Assembly: GCA_030630685.1 (NCBI GenBank)
Contig: DAOVMN010000188.1
Location: 1-5,257, forward strand
Length of the DNA: 5,257 bases
Direction of reading: 5' to 3'
Source of the DNA: Thermoplasmata archaeon
GTDB taxonomy: Archaea; Thermoplasmatota; DAOVMN01
The position numbers and the translations under genes were made by a program. Positions within the stretch are counted from its first letter, which is position 1; each line of letters starts with the position of its first letter. Below are positions 1 to 5,257 of this stretch, piece by piece. The notes under the pieces are model-generated. The model saw only the letters and a program-made list of their open reading frames with translations, was not told the DNA's origin and did no database searches.

Positions 1-141
1 CTGGGAGGTGTAGGTGCCCGCGATCTCGTAGTCGGTGAGTCGGAGATGGTAGGTATCCAATTGAATAGAGCCGGTATAGCCCCCGAAGAGGACTGTAGTT
101 TCTCGGTCCGAGTCGTAGGCCATGGCATGGTAACGGCGGGC
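1..141. repeat. Terminal direct repeat, left copy (contig closure overlap)
   Basis: Bases 1-141 are identical to 5117-5257. The repeat encodes the last kelch blade and the beginning of the beta-sandwich. Most of it (about 1-115) has no near copy elsewhere in the window, so the repeats inside the gene do not explain the match. A length of exactly 141 equals a k-mer size widely used as the assembly maximum, which points to a circular assembly path of 5116 bp. Confidence 0.9.
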
Positions 142-3096
142 GGAGGGTTTGGAGGAGGGTGACTTCTGGGCCCAGATATTTGTTCCGGCGTCGTAGGTCC
201 AGGTCTCGTCGTCATAACTGCTGGGAGCATAGCCACCGAAGAGCACCGTCACACCGTTAGCAGAATCGTGAGTCATGGCATGGTACCGCCGGGCGGAGGG
301 TTTGGAGGGGGGGGACTTCTGGGTCCAGATGTCGGTCCCAAAATCGTAGGTCCAGGTGTCATTTTTGTATGTCGGCGAACCACCTTGCCCTCCGAAGAGC
401 ACAGTCACCCCATTAGCAGGATCGTAGGCCATGGCATGACTTCCGCGGACGGAGGGCTTTGTGGATGGTGACTTCTGGGTCCATTTGTCAGCACCGGCAT
501 CGTAGGCCCATGTCTCGTCATCGTAAGTGCCGTCATGCCCGCCAAAGAGCACCGTCACACCGTTGGCGGAATCATAAGCCATACCATGTCTATCGCGGGC
601 CGAGGGCTTTGAAGAGGGAGACTTTTGGGTCCATTTGTCGGATCCGGCATCGTAGGTCCAGGTTTTGTCATCGTAACCCCCGCCGCTGATATATCCACCG
701 AAGAGCACCGCCACACCGTTGGACGAGTCGTAAACCATGGCATGTAGGTAGCGGGCGGAGGGCTTTGAAGAGGGAAACTGCCGCTGCCACACTCTGGTTG
801 ACGGATCATAAGTCCAGGTCTCGTCATTGTAGTTGCTGCCGTCCAGGGTAGAATCATCGTCTTTGCCCCCGAAGAGCACCACTTTCTTTGCGATGGAATC
901 ATAGGCCATGACATGGTCACGGCGATCCGACGGCCCGTCCCGGGTCTCGCCCCTTGGCGTCCATTCGTTGCTGGATAAATCGTACTCCCAGTTTGGAAGG
1001 AGCAGTCTCGCGTAGCCGAGGTCTAAACCAGAATCGTAGTAGGTGACATGGAGCCGTCCCTGGGCGTCGATGGCGCAGGCAGTGGCGGGGAAACCGCTGG
1101 CTGCTGCGCTGGCGTCTATTGTGGCTGTTCGCCAGATGCCGCTGCGGTCCAACCAGGTGTACCTCACATAGTAGTAGGGATCTGAATCTTGATAGGAGGT
1201 AATGTGGGGTCTGCCGTTGCGGTCCAGGGCAAGGGAGGTGTAGTAGCCGTATTTGGCGGTGTTTTTAGCGGTCTCGGCCCCCCAGAAAGAGCCGTATTTA
1301 TACGCAAAGCGTAATTTGAAGTTACTATCCGCGTAACTGATGTACGGCGTCCCCGCCGGGTCCACGGCGATGGAACAGTGAGGGTTGAGTCCATTAATGC
1401 TGCCGTCCGCTGGCTCAATCGAACCCCAGTTTGTGCCGCCATCGCTGGAGGTGATGTAGTTCAGGTCGCCGGCAGAGCCGTCTCCGTAGGCGATATGTGG
1501 GTTGCCGTCCCTGTCCACCGCAATGGAAGGCTGGTAGCCTGTACTGCCAGCGGTGTCCAGTGCCTGCGGTGTGTCCCAATCACCAGTGGTACCATTAGTA
1601 TAGTAGAGGTCTTGACCCGAATAATAGTAGTAAGCGGCGTGCAGGTTGCCGAAACGATCGATGGCAAGGTCCATGTAGATACCTCCGTGAATGCTGTCCA
1701 CGGTCTCGGTGTGCCAGCCGCTGGAATCCTTGTAACCGTGCATTATGTACCCGTTTGAATCGCGGTAGAGGATATGCGGGTAGCCCTGCAGGTCCAGCAC
1801 GATGGCGGTTTCATGAGCACCTGTGTACGCGGTGCTGTCCACGGTGTACTTACTCCACGCCGAGCCCGTCCATTCAGCGTACTCCACATCGTTATCAGCG
1901 TCATCGAAATATGAGATGTGCGCATGCCCGTCATCGTCCAAGACGATGTCGCTGCCCTCGCCGATGTCGGAGGTGGCGGAATCCACGATTTCACGATAGA
2001 AGTTGGCATACTGGTTGTCTTGATTGGCATGACCTCCTAACAGCAGCACCCGCCCCCGTGAGTCATCGTAGGCCATGGCGTGATAGAACCGTTTGGTGGG
2101 TTTCAAAGATGGAGATTTCTGGGTCCAGGTATTACTGCTCAATGAGTAACTCCAGGTCTCGTCGTCTCTCCCGCCGCTGTCGTATCCACCAAAGAGCAGC
2201 GTCACTCCATTAGCGGAGTCGTAAGCCATGGCGTGGTAGTAGCGGCCAGAGGGTTTTGAAGAGGGTGACATCTGTGTCCAGGCATCGCTGCTCACGGAAT
2301 AGGTCCAGGTCTCGTCGTCGTAGCCCAAGTCATACCCGCCAAAGAGCACCGACACCCCGTTTACCGAGTCGTATGCCATGGCATGGTATTCGCGGGCGGA
2401 GGGCTTTGAAGAGGGTGACTTTTCAGTCCATGTATTGGTCCCAACATCGTAGGTCCAGGTGTCCTGGAACCTTGTGCTGCCATCCCAGCCGCCGAAGAGC
2501 ACTACCCTGCTGCTGGCGGAATCGTAGGTCATGGCATGCTTGCTCCGGGCGGAGGGGTGGCTCGCCGGATAGACCTGCTGCCAGGAATCCGTGCTCGGGT
2601 CGTAGAGCCAGGTGTCCTGGTAATAAATAGCACTTCCGCTGTAATAGTAGCCGCCGAAGAGCACCCCCCTGTCGCTGGCGGAGTCATAAGCCATGGCGGC
2701 ATCGCGTCGCGCCGGCGGACTAACGGCAGATGTGGACTCAGTATAGATATCTGTTGCTGGGTCATAACTCCAGGTGTCGCTCTTGTAAGAGGAAGCAACA
2801 CCCCCGAAGAGCACCACCTGGTTTCGTTTGCTGTCCCAGCAGACTGCCGCACCGTACAGCCCCTCCTTGGGTCCGTCGTCCGTGCGCACGAACTCGCCGC
2901 CGCTGCCCGCGGTATCGAGTTCGAGGTAGGCGTCCTCGTCTGTTCCGCCGACGACCACATCGTCCATTGCGCCGCCGCTGAACTCGTGGTCGCTGGTCTG
3001 TGTCCATGTTTCCCCCTGTGCATCGGGGGTGTTCAAGCTCAAACCCATTCCAAAGAATAGGCAGATAATAAATGTCGCATAGATTCTTTTCTTCAT
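1..3096 (-). CDS. Large secreted kelch/beta-propeller surface protein, N-terminal 1032 residues (runs off the window edge; continues at 5116 if circular)
   Basis: The frame is open without a stop from ATG 3096 to base 1 (checked codon by codon). Residues 1-28 form a signal peptide: MKKR, then a hydrophobic stretch, with likely cleavage near DAQG. Twelve kelch motifs (VLFGG, followed by DTWTYD...W and then a HAMAYDS strand) have their FGG phenylalanine, or leucine in motif 6, near residues 97, 147, 201, 252, 302, 353 and 742, 799, 851, 901, 953, 1004. Between them, residues ~370-700 hold seven repeats of the form D-x-x-G-x-P-H-I-x-Y-x-D (histidine, or tyrosine in the fifth, near 393, 441, 486, 534, 585, 631, 683), probably a second propeller type. 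The product should be exported and act in binding at the cell surface; no enzymatic residues are evident and no ligand can be named. The start is supported by GGTGA six bases upstream and by the signal peptide. It overlaps the toxin stop as ATGA. Base composition is GC-richer than in the toxin-antitoxin genes before it. Confidence 0.92.
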   Translation of the reverse strand, partial: MKKRIYATFIICLFFGMGLSLNTPDAQGETWTQTSDHEFSGGAMDDVVVGGTDEDAYLELDTAGSGGEFVRTDDGPKEGLYGAAVCWDSKRNQVVLFGGVASSYKSDTWSYDPATDIYTESTSAVSPPARRDAAMAYDSASDRGVLFGGYYYSGSAIYYQDTWLYDPSTDSWQQVYPASHPSARSKHAMTYDSASSRVVLFGGWDGSTRFQDTWTYDVGTNTWTEKSPSSKPSAREYHAMAYDSVNGVSVLFGGYDLGYDDETWTYSVSSDAWTQMSPSSKPSGRYYHAMAYDSANGVTLLFGGYDSGGRDDETWSYSLSSNTWTQKSPSLKPTKRFYHAMAYDDSRGRVLLLGGHANQDNQYANFYREIVDSATSDIGEGSDIVLDDDGHAHISYFDDADNDVEYAEWTGSAWSKYTVDSTAYTGAHETAIVLDLQGYPHILYRDSNGYIMHGYKDSSGWHTETVDSIHGGIYMDLAIDRFGNLHAAYYYYSGQDLYYTNGTTGDWDTPQALDTAGSTGYQPSIAVDRDGNPHIAYGDGSAGDLNYITSSDGGTNWGSIEPADGSINGLNPHCSIAVDPAGTPYISYADSNFKLRFAYKYGSFWGAETAKNTAKYGYYTSLALDRNGRPHITSYQDSDPYYYVRYTWLDRSGIWRTATIDASAAASGFPATACAIDAQGRLHVTYYDSGLDLGYARLLLPNWEYDLSSNEWTPRGETRDGPSDRRDHVMAYDSIAKKVVLFGGKDDDSTLDGSNYNDETWTYDPSTRVWQRQFPSSKPSARYLHAMVYDSSNGVAVLFGGYISGGGYDDKTWTYDAGSDKWTQKSPSSKPSARDRHGMAYDSANGVTVLFGGHDGTYDDETWAYDAGADKWTQKSPSTKPSVRGSHAMAYDPANGVTVLFGGQGGSPTYKNDTWTYDFGTDIWTQKSPPSKPSARRYHAMTHDSANGVTVLFGGYAPSSYDDETWTYDAGTNIWAQKSPSSKPSARRYHAMAYDSDRETTVLFGGYTGSIQLDTYHLRLTDYEIAGTYTSQ
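50..990 (-). repeat. Kelch repeat block 2 (six motifs)
   Basis: Six coding repeats have their FGG motifs at 873, 702, 546, 396, 240 and 87 (spacing 150-171 bases). The block begins at 993 with NWEYDLSSNEW, the half-blade missing from the end of block 1. Runs of about 20 bases are shared almost exactly with block 1, for example the codons for SSKPSAR. Confidence 0.85.
990..1955 (-). repeat. Seven-repeat beta-propeller block (D-x-x-G-x-P-H-I-x-Y)
   Basis: Seven coding repeats have their PHI-type histidine codon (tyrosine in the fifth) at 1920, 1776, 1641, 1497, 1344, 1206 and 1050, spaced 135-156 bases. A typical blade reads TVDS...SIAVD-x-x-G-x-PHI-x-Y-x-D...L-x-Y. Seven units fit a seven-bladed propeller of the BNR/sialidase-like or NHL-like kind; the exact family is not certain. 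The DNA is much less repetitive than the kelch blocks. Confidence 0.75.
2010..2890 (-). repeat. Kelch repeat block 1 (six motifs)
   Basis: Six coding repeats have FGG-type motifs at 2808, 2658, 2496, 2343, 2193 and 2040 (spacing 150-162 bases). They share DNA-level phrases such as the HAMAYDS segment and a run encoding SPSSKPS. The sixth lacks its second half (DTWTYD...W) because the next propeller is inserted there. Confidence 0.85.
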
Positions 3097-3647
3097 TGAT
3101 CCTCACCTCTTTCCTCCGGTTTTTTCTCTATCTCCTTCAAACACCTCTCCAGACTGGTTCTTTTGAAGGAATGAGAGGTATCTATCGAGTATTCATCAAA
3201 ATATTTTTTCGGGTCAGAAGTTGCAAGCACTCCTCTTAGAATGGCCTCTTTGATAACATCCATCGCACCCCACACCTCAATGTCCTCAAATCTTTCAAAA
3301 AGAGATGCGCTGTATGTTGCTTTATTCTCCGAAAGGAGATATTTTGACCCGCTCACCAGAGCCAGTACCAATGCTGTGGCTTCCGGAGCATCGATATTTG
3401 GCTCAATATTCCTTGCATTATAGCCTGACATCAGATCGATCACATCCGGATGTTCAGAGGATATATCAAAGAGCGCCAGATATTCATCAGCAATCATGTC
3501 CCCGACAAAAGATATGGTTGATTCCGATTTTAGCTCACCAAGTACAGACTCGGTAATATAGAGCTTTCTGAAGACCTTTTTCAGTATCTCTTTTCGCCTG
3601 TATCTCGACCAATCGATGATAAAACAAGCATCAATAACACCAATCAA
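3093..3647 (-). CDS. PIN-domain ribonuclease toxin (VapC-like, DUF3368-type)
   Basis: This is a 184-residue PIN-domain protein. The N-terminal strand IGVIDACFI carries the first metal-binding acidic residue (D6). E38 lies in the VLGELKSE segment. D86 and E89 lie in the central motif DAPEATALVLAL, and E107 lies in the KYLLSENKAT strand, where many relatives have LLTDD. This gives the acidic set that binds Mg/Mn in PIN nucleases, so the product is probably an active cytoplasmic RNase acting on tRNA, rRNA or mRNA; its target cannot be predicted. The only start upstream of D6 is TTG at 3645-3647, immediately after the antitoxin TGA, supported by GGTGA at 3653-3657. The protein is somewhat longer than a usual 130-160-residue PIN toxin, with a charged tail from about residue 145 (ending KKPEERGEDQ). 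The DNA of that tail also supplies the ribosome-binding site of the kelch gene, whose ATG overlaps this stop. Sampled 60-base stretches are about 40-45% GC, against 55-62% in the kelch gene. Confidence 0.85.
   Translation of the reverse strand: MIGVIDACFIIDWSRYRRKEILKKVFRKLYITESVLGELKSESTISFVGDMIADEYLALFDISSEHPDVIDLMSGYNARNIEPNIDAPEATALVLALVSGSKYLLSENKATYSASLFERFEDIEVWGAMDVIKEAILRGVLATSDPKKYFDEYSIDTSHSFKRTSLERCLKEIEKKPEERGEDQ
3103..3107 (-). promoter_or_regulatory. Ribosome-binding site of the kelch gene, inside the toxin coding region
   Basis: GGTGA on the minus strand (in AGAGGTGAGG) lies six bases before ATG 3096. It sits in the last codons of the toxin gene, so kelch translation probably depends at least partly on the toxin transcript. 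No convincing TATA box is visible just upstream within the toxin gene end. Confidence 0.65.
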
Positions 3648-3878
3648 TCAGGTCACCACCGGTATTTTAGCCTCTATCCGAAGGTCGTTCATCTCATCCA
3701 GCGTTAATTGTGCAAATCTGCTTGCCCTGTAGATGTCTCCGGTTTTTACCAAAATCTCTAAGGCTTTTCTTATTCGCAAAGGTTGTTTCTCGATGAATTT
3801 CCAGTCTGCGCTTTTTATCCGAATTTCTCTATCCTCTTTCAGATCCTTTTGGAGTTCTTCTAATGAGTTGTATTTCAT
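3648..3878 (-). CDS. UPF0175-like antitoxin of a type II toxin-antitoxin pair
   Basis: This 76-residue protein starts at ATG 3878, with GGTGA at 3883-3887 four bases upstream. The N-terminal half is charged (LEELQKDLKEDREIR). The C-terminal half, about residues 36-75 (IRKALEILVKTGDIYRASRF, then AQLTLDEMNDL and IPVV), follows the UPF0175 pattern: a helix, a G-x-I-x-x-A-x-x-x-A turn, a helix with L-(S/T)-x-x-E, and a terminal hydrophobic IPV strand. UPF0175 proteins are known as partners of PIN-domain proteins, and the next gene downstream encodes one. The expected role is to bind and neutralise the toxin and perhaps to repress the operon. The stop at 3648-3650 directly abuts the TTG start of the toxin in the same frame. 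The gene is visibly more AT-rich than the kelch gene. The family match is a resemblance judged by eye; the antitoxin role rests partly on context. Confidence 0.75.
   Translation of the reverse strand: MKYNSLEELQKDLKEDREIRIKSADWKFIEKQPLRIRKALEILVKTGDIYRASRFAQLTLDEMNDLRIEAKIPVVT
3653..3657 (-). promoter_or_regulatory. Ribosome-binding site fixing the TTG start of the toxin
   Basis: GGTGA on the minus strand, inside the last codons of the antitoxin, lies five bases before the TTG at 3647. It supports that rare start codon and implies translational coupling between antitoxin and toxin. Confidence 0.65.
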
Positions 3879-3882
3879 TTTA

Positions 3883-3887
3883 TCACC
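3883..3887 (-). promoter_or_regulatory. Ribosome-binding site of the antitoxin gene
   Basis: GGTGA on the minus strand lies four bases before ATG 3878. It has the same core as the sites before the toxin and kelch genes, which supports all three start choices and an archaeal host. Confidence 0.65.
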
Positions 3888-3888
3888 T

Positions 3889-4029
3889 CTATTCTATTTC
3901 CACCCCCTTTTCGATGTCCGAGGTGGTTGTCGCCGCCCACAGCTCCCTGCTGCCGGGAGGCAGGGGCGTAAGTCCGAGCATGGCAATCACACCCGGACCG
4001 ATCTGTGTGTTAATTTTATTTGCTCGCAT
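3889..4029 (-). CDS. Possible 46-residue small protein leading the toxin-antitoxin operon
   Basis: An ATG-to-TAG frame of 46 codons begins MRANKINTQIGPGVIAMLG and ends SDIEKGVEIE. It fills most of the space between the kelch gene end (4076) and the antitoxin start (3878). GAGG lies seven bases before the ATG, in AGAGGCGAT, which differs by one base from the AGAGGTGAT context used by the antitoxin. The stop lies one base before the antitoxin's GGTGA, as expected for a coupled leader gene. No signal peptide, membrane helix or known family is recognised. A GC-rich inverted repeat (3945-3965) lies within it, so the stretch could instead be a structured leader, or the remnant of a larger gene. Existence as a real protein is uncertain. 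Confidence 0.4.
   Translation of the reverse strand: MRANKINTQIGPGVIAMLGLTPLPPGSRELWAATTTSDIEKGVEIE
3945..3965. other. GC-rich inverted repeat in the operon leader
   Basis: CCCTGC and GCAGGG flank a nine-base loop. An alternative register pairs CTGCC with GGCAG around GGGA. It lies between the candidate promoter and the antitoxin start, and could be an operator, an RNA hairpin, or simply part of the small ORF. No T-run follows on the minus strand, so it does not look like a terminator. Confidence 0.35.
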
Positions 4030-4060
4030 GATATCGCCTCTTACTTTAGGGTAGAACACA

Positions 4061-4068
4061 TTAATAAA
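4061..4068 (-). promoter_or_regulatory. Candidate archaeal TATA box for the toxin-antitoxin-kelch operon
   Basis: On the minus strand this reads TTTATTAA, just after the upstream kelch stop codon. An archaeal TATA box places the transcript start about 25 bases downstream, near 4038-4040, which gives a very short leader before the ATG at 4029, or a leader of about 160 bases for the antitoxin. No strong BRE purine pair is evident. A second AT-rich run (4011-4020, AATAAAATTA on the minus strand) is a weaker alternative. Confidence 0.4.
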
Positions 4069-4075
4069 GATTCTC

Positions 4076-5257
4076 TCACCTCTTCATGTTTCCCCCGTAT
4101 ATCACCACCGCTACAAGCACCGCAAACAGTCCGATCAATGCGGCCACTACGCCGGACAGTACAAGATCGGCCGAGGCCTCATTACTGCTCCCCGGCTCGC
4201 CCCCGCCGGTCTGTGCGCCGCTGGTATCCTCTGGCCCGATCATGAAAACTCCGGAAGTGACCTCGGAATCCTCCCCTTGGACCTTCAGGATAATATTGTC
4301 TGATTCCAGGTCCTCCGGTATCTCCCAGTTGTAGAGTTCCAGATTAGGGATGTTCTCCACGATCGGATTCCAGCTCTGTCCGAAATCCGTGGAGTAGTGG
4401 AGAGAGACGGTATCCTCGTTCTTCAGCAACCATTCCACCCTGGTCTGTTTTCCGGAGATAAGCTGGTCACCGGAATTCGGAGAGATCACCCTGTCCATGG
4501 TTTCCGGGTTTTCAGGCGGAGGGTCTATTGAGAATGTGGCATCGCTCGTGTCTACAACGGTCGTACCGTCCAGGGAAGTTACCACGACCTTCACAAGTGC
4601 CCTTTCAACATCTTCGTTGCTCGGGAGTGTCCAGAGGTAGGTGCCGTCGTTCTCCGTCCCTGTGGTGATGTCCGTCCAGGTGCTGCCGCTGTCCAGACTG
4701 TAAAAAAGTGCCACGGGACTGCCCGATTGAAGGTCTCCTGTGGCTGTCCAGGTAATCGCGTAGGATTGCTCGTGCATGAGGTTCTCGCCGCCGTTGGGCC
4801 AGGTCAGTTCCACGGTGGGAAACGCCATCTCCCTCCATGTCAGGGTCACATCGTGAAGTTTTGGTGTGTCCCCGGAGGGCGCGGCACGCAGGAAGGCTTT
4901 GTAGCGCACAATCTTCCCATAATGTCCCCAGTAGAGAACATTGCCTGTGACATCGTTGTAGAACGTGGCGGATGTGTCGTCCGGTCCCACGAAATCCCAA
5001 CTCTTTCCATCATTCGAGACTGCAACCTGGAATTCCACATCCGCACCGTTCGGGACATCGGCGTTCCAGTGGATGGTGCCCCATTTTACGCCTCTGTCCG
5101 CGTGAGCAGCGTAAGGCTGGGAGGTGTAGGTGCCCGCGATCTCGTAGTCGGTGAGTCGGAGATGGTAGGTATCCAATTGAATAGAGCCGGTATAGCCCCC
5201 GAAGAGGACTGTAGTTTCTCGGTCCGAGTCGTAGGCCATGGCATGGTAACGGCGGGC
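4076..5257 (-). CDS. C-terminal part of the kelch surface protein: beta-sandwich, two Ig-like domains and membrane anchor (5' end beyond the window edge)
   Basis: The frame is open from the window edge to TGA at 4076-4078. Its first 47 codons are identical to those at 141-1, so on a circle it completes the gene that starts at 3096, giving 1378 residues; full-length numbering is used here. The last kelch blade ends near 1020. Residues ~1022-1127 look like a beta-sandwich common in archaeal surface proteins (GTYTSQ, WGTIHWNA, FQVAVSNDGKSW, VRYKAFL). Residues ~1132-1230 and ~1239-1325 are two Ig-like repeats resembling the Kre9/KNH type: LTWPNGGE...ITWTATG...YSLDSGSTW...YLWTLP, then ISPNSGDQL...VEWLL...YSTDFGQSW...YNWEIP. 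A Gly/Ser/Glu linker (~1326-1346) leads to a transmembrane helix (~1349-1374) and a short NMKR tail, so the protein is probably anchored with its propellers outside. If the contig is not circular, this is instead the 3' end of a separate upstream paralogue. Domain names are by pattern recognition only. Confidence 0.9.
   Translation of the reverse strand, partial: ARRYHAMAYDSDRETTVLFGGYTGSIQLDTYHLRLTDYEIAGTYTSQPYAAHADRGVKWGTIHWNADVPNGADVEFQVAVSNDGKSWDFVGPDDTSATFYNDVTGNVLYWGHYGKIVRYKAFLRAAPSGDTPKLHDVTLTWREMAFPTVELTWPNGGENLMHEQSYAITWTATGDLQSGSPVALFYSLDSGSTWTDITTGTENDGTYLWTLPSNEDVERALVKVVVTSLDGTTVVDTSDATFSIDPPPENPETMDRVISPNSGDQLISGKQTRVEWLLKNEDTVSLHYSTDFGQSWNPIVENIPNLELYNWEIPEDLESDNIILKVQGEDSEVTSGVFMIGPEDTSGAQTGGGEPGSSNEASADLVLSGVVAALIGLFAVLVAVVIYGGNMKR
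5117..5257. repeat. Terminal direct repeat, right copy (contig closure overlap)
   Basis: This is an exact copy of 1-141, at an offset of 5116 bases. The reading frame of the large gene is preserved when the two copies are superimposed. Confidence 0.9.

Noticed and set aside
50..2890. Regularly spaced repeats resembling a CRISPR array or non-coding satellite
   Set aside because: The period is about 150-170 bases, the frame is open throughout, and the repeats translate into kelch and PHI-type propeller blades.
2529..3023. Minus-strand ORF in another frame within the first kelch block
   Set aside because: It is a shadow of the kelch frame, with low-complexity Arg/Thr/Ser/Pro content and no motif.
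2536..3060. A 174-codon plus-strand ORF opposite the start of the kelch gene
   Set aside because: It is antisense to a well-supported coding frame with signal peptide and kelch motifs. Its own sequence shows no domain and no ribosome-binding site was evident; GC-rich repeat DNA often leaves the opposite frames open.
4040..4075. Transcription terminator after the surface-protein gene
   Set aside because: The minus strand downstream of the stop has no convincing T-run or hairpin; the AT-rich stretch fits a TATA box better. Transcription may continue into the operon.
3879..4075. Replication origin or integron-type attachment site in the only non-coding gap
   Set aside because: The single GC-rich hairpin and a short GTCCGAG direct repeat are not enough. 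No iteron set, origin recognition box pair or attachment-site core could be recognised.
3733..4245. A 170-codon plus-strand ORF across the antitoxin gene, leader and C-terminal anchor
   Set aside because: It is antisense to three minus-strand features with better start and motif evidence, and its translation has no recognisable pattern.
4605..5000. A 131-codon minus-strand ORF overlapping the Ig-like region
   Set aside because: It is an out-of-frame shadow of the beta-sandwich and first Ig-like domain, which are clearly coding in the other frame.
1..5257. Terminal repeats as the long terminal repeats of a transposon
   Set aside because: The repeats lie inside a protein-coding frame that continues through them. 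There is no integrase, reverse transcriptase or transposase, and an exact 141-base match is better explained by assembly overlap.

Overview
The window reads as archaeal DNA. Each of the three well-defined genes is preceded by a GGTGA Shine-Dalgarno core, an archaeal-looking TATA element sits before the operon, and the large gene encodes a secreted, membrane-anchored beta-propeller protein of a type common in Thermoplasmatota and other Euryarchaeota. The lineage is inferred from these traits only; there is no marker gene.

All genes lie on the minus strand. In transcription order the window holds: (1) the 3' part of a large surface-protein gene, entering at 5257 and ending at 4076; (2) a short gap with a candidate promoter; (3) a possible 46-codon ORF (4029-3889); (4) a small UPF0175-like antitoxin gene (3878-3648); (5) a PIN-domain toxin gene (3647-3093); (6) the start of a large kelch surface-protein gene at 3096, open all the way to position 1. 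No credible gene was found on the plus strand.

The first 141 bases (1-141) are repeated exactly as the last 141 (5117-5257). This is what an assembler leaves when a contig closes on itself, so the window probably represents a 5116-bp circle or one unit of a perfect tandem array. Reading across the junction keeps the frame. The two partial surface-protein ORFs then fuse into one 1378-residue protein with a signal peptide, 12 kelch motifs, a nested seven-repeat propeller, a beta-sandwich, two Ig-like domains and a C-terminal membrane anchor. On that circle every gene points the same way, about 46 to 200 bases are non-coding, and there is no recognisable replication, integrase or transposase gene.

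The toxin-antitoxin pair and the surface protein are tightly coupled. Antitoxin and toxin share a frame and are separated by one TGA codon. The toxin stop overlaps the kelch start (ATGA), and the kelch ribosome-binding site lies inside the toxin gene. A toxin-antitoxin pair could stabilise a circular element or tandem locus carrying a surface protein. That functional link is inference; an assembly artefact joining paralogous kelch genes remains the main alternative.
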